NCBI GenBank assembly: GCA_037176885.1
Contig: JAWWNJ010000004.1
Location: 1,984,001 to 2,048,000, forward strand
Origin: Favolaschia claudopus
Lineage: Eukaryota > Basidiomycota > Agaricomycetes > Agaricales > Mycenaceae
Length of the DNA stretch: 64,000 nucleotides
Direction of reading: 5' to 3'
The position numbers and the translations under genes are program-made. Position 1 is the stretch's first letter. The number at the start of each line of letters is the position of its first letter. The notes beneath the pieces were generated by a model that saw only the letters and a list, made by a program, of their open reading frames with translations, did no database searches and was not told where the DNA came from. Positions 20,705 to 31,827 of the stretch are shown here, piece after piece.

Positions 20705-22621
20705 ATGCCGCTGATCAACCAAGCCTCTCTAGACGAAGACTGGCAAACCGTTTCGCCCCAGTGGTGGCGCATCTCGTCTGATGCCGTGTCGTGGTCCTAT
20801 CCACCGACAGACTCTCTGCAGAATGCTCCGGCGACTCAAGTAACTCAGCCTCCTAGAGTTGCAAAGCCGCCTCACTACCATCTGGCTCTATTCTTCAACC
20901 GGGCTGTTTGTGCGGATGATCCCCAGTACGAGGAGGATCTTGGTGAAGCCGATGACGGTACCCTCAATCCCGATCTCGTGGGATTCAAAGGCGCCGAGGC
21001 CGCGCTTGAATCTTATGAAATTGACGTTGGCTTTCACTGGCCTCCGTCTGTGGTTGAGGTAAAGAGCCAGCCAGATCTCTCGATGCCGGTCAACGAGGAT
21101 CGCGTTGCGCTTGCTAAAGACCGTTGGGACGAGTTCGTCCAGGATCTTACCGGTGGCTTGTCCATCGCCAATACCGACCGCTACCATGACTCGGACGACG
21201 AGTCGACGCGCGGTCTTCACCGGAGCACGTCGACGCTCTCGAGCATTGACCTCACCGACTCTGAGCGTTCTATCCCTTCCGTCTCCATGCCTGCAACGCC
21301 TCGAGCGCCTCGTTCATATGCCAATATCGTGGTGAAGACAGCCTCTCCAAGTAGAAGTGCGAGTAGTCGTGACTCAGCTCGGTCACCATGGCGTCTGAAC
21401 GCTGCCGCTTCCACCTTCGTCCCCAGTCCCGCAAAGGCAAAAGTAGTCCCGGATCCTGCGTCTTCCCTCGCGGCGCCGGCGGCCGTATCTTATCCTTCGT
21501 TGAATCAGACTCGCTCCCCGTCCCCATCCTTTAATACGAATTTCGTCTTCCCAACCCTCGATGTTCCTCCGCTTCCTGCGGTCAAGATTGCGAAGGATGA
21601 GCAAGGGTTTTACAGCGAAGTCGAGGTCACGCCGACTATGCCGCCGCCCACGCATTCTCGCACGTCATCGACCCTTCTCCCTGCCTTTCTTCAGGATGCT
21701 TTCACTCGGCGGCGCCCAGCTGCGTCCAAAACCCGTGCGATCGTCGATCGACTCAAGTCTTCGGGTTCGGTTGCCGCACCAGAGTCCACAAAATCTCACG
21801 CTGTGTCGTCGCCTCAGCTTGAACTGTCGGCTTTGTCAAAGCCGAGATTGTCGGTCTCCGAGTACGGCAGTGACGGTGAGACCCCTTCGCTTGACGGCAA
21901 CGATGGGTGGATTGGCGGCGATGAACTGGCCGCAAAGGCTGCTGCTGCAGTCAGTTCTAAGTCGCGTCGCACTCGAGACTTGTTCCTCGCTCTTACACGG
22001 CGACGGAGCAACTCTAGTCCTCCCAAACCCACACTCATTGTCGAGCCTCCCGCAGACGACGCTGTAGGGATCACAGTTCAGCTACCTTCGCCCTCGCCCT
22101 CGCCATCGTCGTCTTCTACCGATGGTTGGATTGAAGGCCCAGCTTTATTGGGTTTTCATGCGTCGAAGTCGAAGCATACGGCAGAGCACCCTCCGGAGCG
22201 CAAACTTGCCCCTCCCGAAAAGCCTTTAAGTCATCGCCAACCTTCTCTGCGTGCCTCGAAGAAGAGCAAGCGTACGGGTTCCGTACCTATCGCGACGATG
22301 CAACCTCCTCCCGGCGCCGCGTTCTATCCGCCGTATTACTATCCTCACGCACACCCCCATCCACCAGTACCGGTACCGTATGCTGCGGCGTATATGCATC
22401 AAATGCAGGTCTTGCAGATGCAGCAGCAGCATCAGATGCACATGCGCCGTGTGTCCGCCCCGAGTGTACCAATCCGGGTGCGCACTCCCCGAGGCAGCAT
22501 CAGTAGCATCAGTAGTACGAGCAGTGGGGAATGGTATCAGTACCCTATGCCGATGCCTGCGTATCCCGTACCTGTCCCTGCTCTGCATCCCGCGCCGGTG
22601 TTCGTCCCCCACGGCGTCTGA
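20705..22621 (+). CDS. Large disordered Ser/Pro-rich protein
   Basis: Intronless frame of 638 codons from ATG 20705 (MPLINQASLDEDWQTVSPQW). The first 150 residues are the most ordered (HYHLALFFNRAVCADDPQYE, FHWPPSVVEVKSQPD). The remainder is Ser/Pro/Thr-rich, with basic patches (SKSRRTRDLFLALTRRRSNS) and twice-repeated DGWIxGxxL motifs (NDGWIGGDEL and TDGWIEGPAL). The C-terminal third has PPYYYPHAHPHPPVPVPYAA and a Gln/Met-rich coiled segment (HQMQVLQMQQQHQMHMRR). This composition fits a regulatory or RNA-granule type scaffold. I do not recognise a domain, and similar proteins are common and unnamed in Agaricomycetes. The absence of introns in so long a frame is notable beside its neighbours. 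Confidence 0.75.
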   Translation: MPLINQASLDEDWQTVSPQWWRISSDAVSWSYPPTDSLQNAPATQVTQPPRVAKPPHYHLALFFNRAVCADDPQYEEDLGEADDGTLNPDLVGFKGAEAALESYEIDVGFHWPPSVVEVKSQPDLSMPVNEDRVALAKDRWDEFVQDLTGGLSIANTDRYHDSDDESTRGLHRSTSTLSSIDLTDSERSIPSVSMPATPRAPRSYANIVVKTASPSRSASSRDSARSPWRLNAAASTFVPSPAKAKVVPDPASSLAAPAAVSYPSLNQTRSPSPSFNTNFVFPTLDVPPLPAVKIAKDEQGFYSEVEVTPTMPPPTHSRTSSTLLPAFLQDAFTRRRPAASKTRAIVDRLKSSGSVAAPESTKSHAVSSPQLELSALSKPRLSVSEYGSDGETPSLDGNDGWIGGDELAAKAAAAVSSKSRRTRDLFLALTRRRSNSSPPKPTLIVEPPADDAVGITVQLPSPSPSPSSSSTDGWIEGPALLGFHASKSKHTAEHPPERKLAPPEKPLSHRQPSLRASKKSKRTGSVPIATMQPPPGAAFYPPYYYPHAHPHPPVPVPYAAAYMHQMQVLQMQQQHQMHMRRVSAPSVPIRVRTPRGSISSISSTSSGEWYQYPMPMPAYPVPVPALHPAPVFVPHGV

Positions 22622-23465
22622 CGCACCACCCTACCCTCATGACTTCTATGACCCCATCGCTTTCCCCGTCCTAAACCTCTGTATGCTCCTGCTTTCCTGG
22701 CTTGTTTTTTATTGTCATCATCCGGATTCGGGTCCATCTTATGGCCATCGTTTCTTTTGGACACCCTTGTTATCATCATACCGTACATACATACAGCAAA
22801 CCCACAAATCCACAAACAAACATACATCTCATCGTCAAGCAATCATTTAACCAACCAAATCATCCATCCATCCGTTCACACATACACACATCCGGATTGT
22901 AACAACTTTCTTGACGCTCGTCGCGTCCCCCCTTGTTTTATTCGTAGCGCACATTGGTTCCTATTCTTGGTTGCACGTATACGCCGTCGTCTTTTCTCTT
23001 TAGTTGTTGTTTTACTTAGTCAGATTCTTGCACCGTTGTGTTACTTATGTGTGTAGTGTTCTATCGGTTATATATGTATCCTCTCTGGTCTGGATTAAAA
23101 TTTGGCAATCGAATTCAAGATCACCACTCTACAATGACAGTTTCGCCAGTTGCTGTAGGTATTGCTGGGTCGCGTGTGTGCCCTTAGTCCGCTTCGGAAA
23201 GGAACTGTGTAAGTATGGAAGACATTGAAAAGTGCTGGATATTAATCAGAACCATTCCCCATATACGAGAGATAATCCGCTTGGACCATGATCGGCCTTA
23301 CCGTAACAGGAAGCTGAATCATTACGTACACTAATTTCCCATCAACGTTGATCCCTCCTTGTCCTTCACCGTGCCACTGAACTTGAAGTTCACGCCTCAA
23401 CTGACCAGCTACTCAACAGCCCCTGCAAAGGCCGAGGCCAGACTTCCTTTTTTTGCTTTGTTATC
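22622..23465. other. 3' UTR and promoter interval
   Basis: About 840 bp, T-rich after the stop at 22621. CA-rich simple-sequence tracts (ACATACATAC, CACAAATCCACAAAC) occur near 22,780-22,890. No gene is supported. Confidence 0.4.
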
Positions 23466-24505
23466 ATGACCTCGTCCCCCTCGCGTTCCGAAATCTGGTT
23501 TTCGGATGGGAGTGTTGTCCTTCAAGTCGAAAACATACAATTCCGTGTTTATTGGGGTGTCCTCACTCAGCAGTCATCTTTCTTTCGGACTATGCAAAAT
23601 CTACCACAACCGCCCAACCAACCAAGCATCGACGGATGTCCTGTCATTGAGTTACAAGATGCTGTAGGCGACGTCGAATATCTCTTGAGAGCCCTTTATA
23701 TCCCGTCTGTTGATTCATCTTTCTTCGGAGCGAAGCCAAGCTCAATGCCAGGACGTAGTACATTCCTTGCGCAAGACGCTCTTCCCTTGCCAGCCGTAGC
23801 GGCGCTTATTCGTTTGGGACGCAAGTACGATTTTTCCGACTTGTTGAATTTGGCCGTACAGCGTCTTTCCTATGAAAACCCCAAGACCCTTGCAGAATAC
23901 GATGCCCTTATCACAGCCCATGGTGGAAATGCCTACAAGCTGACGCGAATAATCTATCATCCAGGTGTACTAATGGACATGGTGACAATAGCTCGAGAGA
24001 ATGGGTTACTGTCTGTCCTCCCCTGCGCGTACTATCGTGTGCTGTTGCATCATTCTCCGGTGGGTTGCTGAATGACTTCGGTCTCGAATGTCCTGATCTC
24101 CCATAACGATAGGCCCAAATATTCGACGGGGTGTTGAGGAGAGATGGGACAGTTGCGTCCCTCGCTTTCGTGGACCAGCGCCGGTGCATAGTGAGCAGGG
24201 ATGAGCTCATCAAAGCTCGTTTCCAAGAGGGGTGCACACTTGGATGGCTCAAGAAATGGGATTATGACCATGACTGCCAAAGCCCACAAATGTGTGCGGA
24301 GGGACGACATGCTCGGACGCATTACTACATGAATTGCTCTCCGCTCTGGATCTTGCAAAGGAGTGTGCAGGATAAGAAATCTTTGTGTTCTGCCTGCTTC
24401 CGCCATGCCACTGAATCGGTGGTTGAAGGTCGGAAGAAGATGTGGGAGGACTTGCCCAAATGGTTCGATCTTCCTCCTTGGGCAGAGCTGCGAGACCAGC
24501 TGTAG
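23466..24505 (+). CDS. BTB/POZ domain protein
   Basis: Two exons, 23466-24059 and 24113-24505, joined in phase 0 by a 53-bp intron; 329 residues. The BTB start is EIWFSDGSVVLQVENIQFRV, followed by SSFFRTM, PVIELQDAVGDVEYLLRALY and the helical part VAALIRLGRKYDFSDLLNLA. The C-terminal half has conserved cysteines and tryptophans (CAYYRVL, CTLGWLKKWDYDHDC, MNCSPLWILQ, SLCSACFRHA) seen in the large BTB family of mushrooms. BTB domains mediate dimerisation and Cul3 adaptor functions; specific partners are unknown. Two other BTB genes lie at 27061 and 46803, but this one is more distant from them. Confidence 0.85.
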
Positions 24506-25193
24506 TCGCGATCTTGCTTTCCTCTGGTATATCTTGCGTCGTTCGCGGCCCAGGCGAACTGAAACTCAGTTCACGATCCCTCCGCGCCTGGTTAAACAAC
24601 CTCTGTATTTTTATCATCAACTTGTCGAGGGTCTAATCCGCCATCCGGTACGCTGGGATGCATAAACTTCGACATAGCCCTGTATATCCGCATTGAATCT
24701 TGTATGTTGTATGTTGATATATCTGAATCGATTCGAATGCATTTTCTCGCAAGCCTTCACCCAAGAACCGTTTGCAGCCGCGCTTGCTTTCCAACTCTGA
24801 TGTCCTTGACCGGTTATATGTTACCCATGACCAGAACGCCAGCGGCTCCATCGTACTGCGGAACCTTATCGGCGCAGCACCGAAGGTTCTCGAATTGCTC
24901 CAGCGTCAAGTTCAAACTGCACAGAAAAATTTGCTTCAACATTTGTTCAACATTGAACAAGGAGTGGCGGCCTTTCATCCCGACTTTCTAGTCCCTTGTT
25001 TCTAAAAGCAGACTACCGTTACAGTAAAGCCAGAGGTTGAATAGAATGCTCGGGAACGCCAGACGTTGCGACGCGCAGTTGACCGCAGTCCAGAACATGT
25101 GGTCAGCGTGGTTAGCATCAATCTTTGTGACGGCGAGCTCATATAAAACAAAAATGGCGCTAATCTGGCTGGTCCATTCCCTCTCCCTCTACC
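24506..25193 (+). other. Interval with one doubtful small exon
   Basis: A plus frame around 24772-25005 reads PRLLSNSDVLDRLYVTHDQN, then IVLRNLIGAAPKVLELLQRQ and ends FHPDFLVPCF. It follows a TTTGCAG acceptor-like sequence and has coiled-coil character, so it could be the last exon of a small gene. No start codon or upstream exon could be placed, so I do not call a gene. The TATA box of the next gene is at 25142. Confidence 0.3.
25142..25148 (+). promoter_or_regulatory. TATA box of the membrane-protein gene
   Basis: TATAAAA lies about 50 bp before the ATG at 25194. A short upstream ATG (AAAATGG at 25153) lies between them and could reduce translation. Confidence 0.4.
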
Positions 25194-26928
25194 ATGATCG
25201 TCACGGAAGACACTCCCAAGAGCCCCGTAAAGGACGACAACACACCTCTCTTGGGCGACAATAGGGCATCAGCGCCCCCTGCATACACGCCGCCGCCCCA
25301 GGCTGGAACTTCTGGGCCTACGCCCATAGTGAACACTCAGATCCCGTATGCAGTTTACCAGCCAATTCAGCCCCGACGGTCGGTAGAAACTGCTGGGCGT
25401 CGATTCTGCAAAGCATTTCTCGTCGCAATCGGAGTCTGGATATTGGTTTCTGCGCTGTTTGGGAGTATTTTCGACTCCGGAGTACGTCCTTGCCTTTCCC
25501 ATGCCGCGTTTCTCTGTATATATAGTGACTAGCCTCATCGTCTTATGCAGTCTTTCTCTGACTACGAATACCACATCCCGGAGGAGATTGCAACTTCTCA
25601 TTGTGTCACTTCCTGGTCCGATCCAATGAGGAATCCTTCTTCGTCGTACCCTCACGCTTCTTCGACCTCCTTCACGTTCCCTGTGCCCTCAGAAACTTTG
25701 TTGTTGCTGTCCAAGGGAGGGCTGTCGGGCGGGCATTTGAGAATCACAACCTCCGAGGGTTCTGACGTTCGGGTGAACGTCCAGGTGAACTATTACAAGG
25801 ATGCTGTTCGAGACCTCGCTCGTGTTTGTATGATTGCCCGCGAGGATGGTGAGCTAGGTGTGGGCATATTCGTATGTCGTGTTTTTCTGGAGGCTCGAAC
25901 TTTCATGTGAACCCCTTCTCAGACTCCGCAACCCTGGCGCAGCCGATCATGGACTGACCGTCTTTCCTTTGATGTCGAGCTCATTATTCCCCGCTCGGCC
26001 CATGTCAACGCTCTTTCTACCGACGTCAGCAACTTCTCGCAAGACGTCGAGTCTTTACCTGGTGTCTATTTCAATCGTCTTTCCCTCAAGGGGTCCAATG
26101 GAAAGATCAACACAGAAGTCTGTGTTCACATTACTTCTCCCCAATGACACTGACACCATTCTCCAGGAGCTCACGGCTGCGAATGCCACGCTCGACACGT
26201 CCAATGGATCTGTCAATGCGAAGGTGAGTTGGAATGATTTAGACATCAGACTTTCTCCAATCTCCTTTTCAAAGGCATTGGTAGCCCCACGAGCCAAAGT
26301 CACATCGTCCAATGGGGGCATCTCTGGGTCGTACGCTGTTGTGGACTCCTTGATTCTCCACACCAGCAACGGTGCTATTAAAGCTGCTGTTTCCATCACA
26401 GAAAACAGTGGCCTCCAAACGCCGAAAGAGATCACTCTGCGGACCACTAACAAGTGAGCTACTGTCTTGCAGCATCGTTTCCTCTACTGATCATAATATC
26501 TTAGTGCGCTTGACTACAACCTCAATCTAGGCGCCACCTCAGCGAAAGCAGAGAACTTCATCATCAAAACGACCACCTCAAATGGCAAGTTGACGGGCCA
26601 GATTTCTTCAGCGCCCCTCAACTCTGTACTCTCTATCGATGCACAATCTTCGAATTCACGAGCTCAGTTGACCCTGCCTCCTACCTACGAAGGCAGGTTT
26701 GAAGTCGCGACTTCCAACGCTCCTGTCCAGGTTTTGGTCCTCAAGGGCGACCAGCCTGATCCTGCTTGCGAAGGAAAGCGCAATTGCAAAGGACGACAAC
26801 GCGCGGTGCATACAGGAACTGTTAGTAAGAGGAGTATAACGGGTGCCGTGCACTGGGACAAAAAGAATGGCGACCGCTGTTTCGTCAACCTGAAGTCATC
26901 TAATGGGCTTACAACCCTCTATCTATGA
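25194..26928 (+). CDS. Single-pass membrane protein with SNG-repeat beta domain (DUF4097-like)
   Basis: Six or so exons. Residues 1-70 are a Pro-rich cytoplasmic tail (KSPVKDDNTPLLGDN, APPAYTPPPQ). One transmembrane segment follows (AFLVAIGVWILVSALFGSIF), and the rest should be extracellular or luminal. That domain carries a recurring S/T-N-G motif about every 20-25 residues: LKGSNGKI, DTSNGSVNA, TSSNGGISGS, HTSNGAIKA, TTSNGKLTG, ATSNAPVQV and KSSNGLTTLYL. This spacing fits a right-handed beta-helix such as DUF4097-type adhesin-like domains. In basidiomycetes such proteins occur in many copies with unknown role, perhaps at the cell surface. Introns are 50-70 bp; the acceptor at ATGCAG before SFSDYEYHIPEEIA is clear. 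Confidence 0.8.
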
Positions 26929-27060
26929 AGCCTCGTACCTTACATCTTATTGACGGAAATATTCCGTCCCACTATCATTCAGTTGACTTTGTATCTCACG
27001 TAGCACTGCTGTATGCTGCATTCTATCGTCAAGCTTGTAACAATATTCGCATTCACTATT

Positions 27061-27838
27061 CTAGGGCGGTAAAAAGACATCTCGAACAAGTGCGACGATC
27101 GAATCGTGATGACGATTTAGATTCGAAGAATAGCGAATGGTGTGGCGGACTTGTGCCACACATATCGAATCTTCGAGGCCAAGTAATTGGCCCTCGGCAA
27201 GTGTCAATGGTTCCTTCCGTTCACAGACCTCTGTGTACGCGGGGACGAGCCAACTTGTGATGTCGTACCGACGACCAAGGGCAATGCGTTCGACCGCCGT
27301 GGTTATGAGAAAAAGATGCTGTTTGGCAAGTTCGTGCAGGGAGATAAAATCCCATCGCGTGGAAAGTGACAGTACAGAAGTCCATTCTTCTGCGGATGCG
27401 ATATCTCTTGTGGCAAAATCTCTGCGCGAAAGTCAGGGGACCTGATAGTCAATTGAACTAAAAGAAACAATTCGAACGCACAAGGGATATAAAACGGCCA
27501 GAAAGCGGTCAAAGTCCACCGCGGCTATTCCTTCTAAGATGATGGGATTTTCGACAACTTCACCTTCAGGCCGCTCGCCTGCGGCCGAAGGAAGGGTAAA
27601 CATGGTCGCGAATATAGGTGAATCGCGTTCGAAGAAATAGCGGTGCACCCGGTATAAGGTGCTCTCGACCTGAAATATGGTTGGAGGTTATCGATTGGCT
27701 TTGCGTGTCCCTGGCCTGTTGTCGCACCAAGAAAATTACCGTGCCATCGGGAAAGAAGAATCTTGGGTGTTCGGTGAAGTGGTTTTGGGGCGGAGGGTCT
27801 GGGGTAGTTAGATGAGGTTTTTCTTGTTCGGAAGTCAT
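27061..27838 (-). CDS. BTB/POZ domain protein, compact
   Basis: Three exons on the minus strand from ATG 27838. Exon 1 ends [10 protein letters not shown] (donor at 27739). Exon 2 (from 27669) encodes [20 protein letters not shown] and [13 protein letters not shown]. After a 60-bp intron, exon 3 encodes [20 protein letters not shown], then [19 protein letters not shown] and a C-terminus ending VRDVFLPP, stop at 27061. The combination of HPRFFF.DG, TLY..HRY.F.R, DFDRFL.VLYP, AEEW.SVL and GRRY matches the C-terminal BTB part of the RS-rich gene at 46803, so the two are paralogous. Partners are unknown. The third exon is easily missed because it is read in a different frame from the second. Confidence 0.8.
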
Positions 27839-28102
27839 TGAGAATCGGTAAAGACTGGACTCAAGTCCCGAAGGTCGGCTGCATGCCCCCTAAATTCAAG
27901 ACATCAAGAGATTCAGTCAGGAACGGAGTCAGTCTGAAACAGCCGCGAGAGCCTCAGTGAAACAGTCAACGTATCCCTTATCAGGCACCACGTCGAAGGG
28001 CCGTGTCTCAGTCGTGGAGAACGTGTTGATTGAGACAGAGCATGCCTGAGAATCTAGGACATCTGATGATACACATATTATTCGAGAGGCACGAACCATA
28101 GA
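27839..28102. other. Interval between two minus-strand genes
   Basis: 264 bp holding the BTB gene promoter and the NOC4 3' UTR. Nothing else is apparent. Confidence 0.4.
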
Positions 28103-30058
28103 CTACGACGCAAAACTCCACAGTTCAGTAACAACATCAGTTTCTGAAGAAAACACATCTGCCTTGCCCATCTCAATGGCCACCGGCGGTTCCTTCTTAA
28201 TCTTTCGAGTTGCATCGGCCTCGAACAGCTGAGCCTCCCTGAGTACAGTATAGAACATGAGAACAATAGAATATCGTACCGTGCCATACGTATGATCCAA
28301 GAAGTCCTCCATCGCATACCCCTGCTTGGTGAATGCCTCGGAGAATATTTTAGCCATGGTCGATACACCAGCGAGGTAATGCTCGCGGTGTGAGTTGAGT
28401 TCCCAGATAGAGCTCTCGATGGCTTTTGTGAGGAGGGGGTTGGGTTCTGTTGGGTCGAAGGGATCGGAGGACTCGGAGCCGTTGCTCTCTGCGCGATGGA
28501 TCATGAGCATGAGGGCGGGGTGCCGCTTGAGGGTGTTGTATGTGAGGGGGATGATTAAGACTATTGCGGCGGGTGGGGCGGAGAGCGACAGGCGGGCGAG
28601 GCGTTTTATGAAGGAGGCGAGAAGGGTGGCGGGGAGGTGTCTTTGTTTGGGTCAGTGAAGGACGAAAAGAGGCTTTAATAAACTGACGTTGAACTGAGGA
28701 ACAATTCTGTGAGCCGGAAGAAACGGGCACGATGTTTTGAGTGAAGGACATCTCGATCCAGAAATGCGTATAGTTTTGTGTAGAATGATGGATAGTCGAG
28801 ATTGTACTCCTTCATGAGCACGAACAGAGCGTTGAGGGCAAGAAGGCCGATGGATCCGCCTGATGGCTTGTCAGCGTAACATTGATTATCGAGCGAGTAG
28901 AAATACCATGGTCAACGCATCCACCGACCCAGTCCATGATTAGCACGGGTCTCGTTAGGTGCGGCATTACGCCCCGGTGCATCACATTTAGCGCCCGGCT
29001 CGACAAACTCTTGTCGCCAGACAGTCTTGGGAGGAGCGCAAGCCATGCACGCGTGAATACCGCCCGGTGAGAAGCCAGAGAATGCAAGGACTGATGGATG
29101 GTCAATTTGTGCAGCCTCGCACTAGGTTTCGTAGATTTCTCTGTGGTAACATCGTCCTCGAAGAATTTTCGCCAGTCGTCTTCGGCTTCTTCTGTTTCTG
29201 GCTCTTCATCGGAGGATACGTCGTCCGAAGCCTTCTTCTTCGATGGTTTTGGCTTTGTCCCTAGTTCCGACACCCACCAAGCATTGAGTTCTGCTTTTTC
29301 GGTGGGAAAGGTGGTGAGGCCCTCTAAGATCGCGAGCAGATTGGCGGGCTGTGGTGCGGTTGATATCGAAATTCTATTGATTTTTGTTATTGAAGTACAC
29401 ATGTACAGACGATTGACAGACCCTGCTTCACGGAGGAAAAACCACCGCACATCATCGTGTACGCTGAACCACGTCTCGTGAAATAGATGCAGAACGTCAG
29501 CGTCCAGAACTCCGTCAGAACTTTGTGTTGCTCGCCGAGATGGCGGGCAGATCAACAGCGCAGAGACAATTTTTTTGAAATGCGAGACGTTGAATTGCCC
29601 TATCGACAAATGTTTTTGTAACGAGAACAAAATTTGCATCGCAGAGGTCTACGAGGCATAAAATTGACGGAGTAGAATGACAATACAACACCCACCCGCA
29701 ACACATTTTCTTCATCCTTCAACAGGCCGCACAAGAAGTCGACATATGAATGAAGTCGCTCCCACAACCACGTTTTCACGACTTTAGCGGCCGCGTCGCC
29801 TCCTGGAGCAAGCTTTCCGCCGTTTATGACGATAACAAAGACCCGGTAGAGTGCGTATATAGCCTTGGAAGTGTCCTGAGCATCGTCGGCCTTGAATGCA
29901 AGCTCAAGTAGGTCCGCTAACGGATTTAAAGAACCGTTGGAGGTCGCGGCGACCGTAAGCTGATCTTCTAGTTGTTTGACGGACTTGGTAAACTCCGAAT
30001 CTTTTCCAATTTTTCGTTTCTTGCTGGGTGGCGGCAGCGAAGGACCGGGGCGCGACAT
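28103..30058 (-). CDS. NOC4: Ribosome biogenesis protein Noc4
   Basis: Minus-strand gene with about six short introns, from ATG 30058 (MSRPGPSLPPPSKKRKIGKD). Segments in order are LEDQLTVAATSNGSLNPLAD, DTSKAIYALYRVFVIVINGG, WLWERLHSYVDFLCGLLKDE, LQILFSLQKHL, then an acidic stretch (SSDEEPETEEAEDDWRKFFE). The CBF/Mak21 domain follows: LTIHQSLHSLASHRAVFTRA, LNVMHRGVMPHLTRPVLIMD, GLLALNALFVLMKEYNLDYP, FYTKLYAFLDRDVLHSKHRA. The end has PTEPNPLLTKAIESSIWELN. This order is diagnostic of Noc4, which with Nop14 promotes maturation and export of the 40S subunit in the nucleolus. Estimated length of about 560 residues is normal. The divergent F-box gene begins 187 bp away. Confidence 0.9.
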
Positions 30059-30245
30059 GAAGGGAGATGGTGAAAACTTACAAGCCTCCGGCGTATCGGT
30101 CCGATAAGCCGGCGCAGCCACCAACTAAGTTGTCTCCAGTTTCCATCATGCAAATTCGAAGTTGTCCGCAACGACGCCGAATGAGCACGACTTCAAGCTT
30201 CAAGCCTTAGACGTCGCTTTGAATCTCATTTTTGCCTCGCTCGCC

Positions 30246-31415
30246 ATGCTGGACGTCATGGAACAGGATCGCGCTTTTCTGGCAGAGAAGGACGCTCGAA
30301 TCTTCGAACTCGAGGCTCGCATATCTGCGCTACGTGCAGCGAACAAGTCCGCTCGGGAACAGTTAAATTCATACAAATACCCAGTCACCACACTTCCGAG
30401 CAAGATTGTCCGCGAAGTCTTTCTGTATATGGCCCCATCGTATCCATACCTTCTGCCGCTGATTGCGAGATATTCGCCACTCCTTCTAACGCAGGTCTGC
30501 AGCCAATGGCGCAAAATTGCGCATGAAACCCCGGCTCTCTGGAGGGCCATCGATCTGACTCTCTCTCGAAAGCGGCAGACTAGTATCGACGCTAGATTGG
30601 CCACCTTTTTAGCTTCATCCTGGTTAGCGAGGTCGAGCTCTCTGCCACTTTCCATTCGGTATGACGACAGACATGCGGACGGAGTTTCTCTTTCCTTGAT
30701 TTCGACCCTCGTTCCCCATCGCTGTTGCTTCGAGTACCTCATGCTATACGTGTCCGGTGCACAGCTGAATACGATTGCTGGACCCATGCCAGTCCTTCGC
30801 GAGCTGCATCTACACTTACAAGGGACCGAGTTTGATGCTGTCACATTCCACAGCCAGGATCTCCCTCTTCTGCGCGCTCTGCGGCTCGAAAGCTCATCGC
30901 CGCTCAGCATTACTTTCCCCTGGTCTCAATTGACATCACTCGAGTTGAAACGACTGCATTCGCATGACTACATGTCTGCTTTGAAGCAGACTTCACAGCT
31001 CGTCCACCTCAAACTTGATGTATTCGCGCCGGACACTCCGTTGGTCGAGACGGACATTGTGCTGCCGTACCTAGAGTCGCTGGTCATCGAGAACACCATC
31101 GACACGAATCGGGCGTTGCTCGGACTGCTTGTGACTCCTGGTCTCGTTCGCTTGCAGCTGCACGAACATTCTCTCCAGGGCTATACCGAGCTCGCGCGCA
31201 TCGAGTCCCTTGCAGCATTCGTTGTGAAATCCGGATGCCAGCTTTGCGAATTGGAGATCACCGAGTCTGTTGAGGAGATTTCCGAGGAGGCGTTGTGCGA
31301 GGCGTTTTCCTCAATCCCCACAGTCAAGATTCAGCTATCGCCTGAGTATGAAGACGAGTATTATTATGAATATGCCTTCGATGATGGCGACTCGGACTGC
31401 TCCTGGCTCGAGTGA
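30246..31415 (+). CDS. F-box protein, first copy of a tandem pair
   Basis: Intronless gene of 389 codons. The ATG at 30246 is the first in frame and matches the start of the neighbouring paralogue. A short coiled coil (EKDARIFELEARISALRAAN) precedes the F-box, which reads YPVTTLPSKIVREVFLYMAP and then LTQVCSQWRKIAHETPALWR. The remainder is an irregular leucine-rich region (DLPLLRALRLESSSPLSITF, LTSLELKRLHSHDYMSALKQ) ending in an acidic tail DDGDSDCSWLE. This coiled-coil plus F-box layout is common in mushroom F-box families. It probably acts as an SCF substrate receptor. Similarity to the gene at 31828 runs along its whole length. Confidence 0.85.
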   Translation: MLDVMEQDRAFLAEKDARIFELEARISALRAANKSAREQLNSYKYPVTTLPSKIVREVFLYMAPSYPYLLPLIARYSPLLLTQVCSQWRKIAHETPALWRAIDLTLSRKRQTSIDARLATFLASSWLARSSSLPLSIRYDDRHADGVSLSLISTLVPHRCCFEYLMLYVSGAQLNTIAGPMPVLRELHLHLQGTEFDAVTFHSQDLPLLRALRLESSSPLSITFPWSQLTSLELKRLHSHDYMSALKQTSQLVHLKLDVFAPDTPLVETDIVLPYLESLVIENTIDTNRALLGLLVTPGLVRLQLHEHSLQGYTELARIESLAAFVVKSGCQLCELEITESVEEISEEALCEAFSSIPTVKIQLSPEYEDEYYYEYAFDDGDSDCSWLE

Positions 31416-31827
31416 GCTCGGGCGAAAGAGGTCGTGGTTCGGGCTTTGGGTAATCAACCTCATTTGAACCTCATCCGTCAATTCCGTTCCAGAGGATCCT
31501 GAGTTTGGTACCAGTCAGGGGATAAAAAGGTGTGCAAGAGGAACGAGTGATACGCAGGACATGAGTATCTCAGCTGTTTAGATAGCAAAATTATTTCGTA
31601 GTCTTCGAAGGAGACGCTTTAGCGGTGTGATATGGAGTGACTGTGTCACGCACCTTTCAATCCCGACGAACACTGCAGACTTGGTTTCCATTCGCCAGTC
31701 CATCGTTTTCTCTGATCTTGCTTGGATCTTGCTGCTCGGATCTACTCAAAGGGCTGATCGCTGGATTTACTTGTGTTGTGGGATCTTAACCTCTCCCCCC
31801 AAGTTCCAACAGCCATCGCACTTCACC
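31416..31827. other. Spacer between tandem F-box genes
   Basis: About 410 bp. The reading frame of the second gene is open upstream of its ATG but shows no F-box similarity there, so I treat it as leader sequence. Confidence 0.4.
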
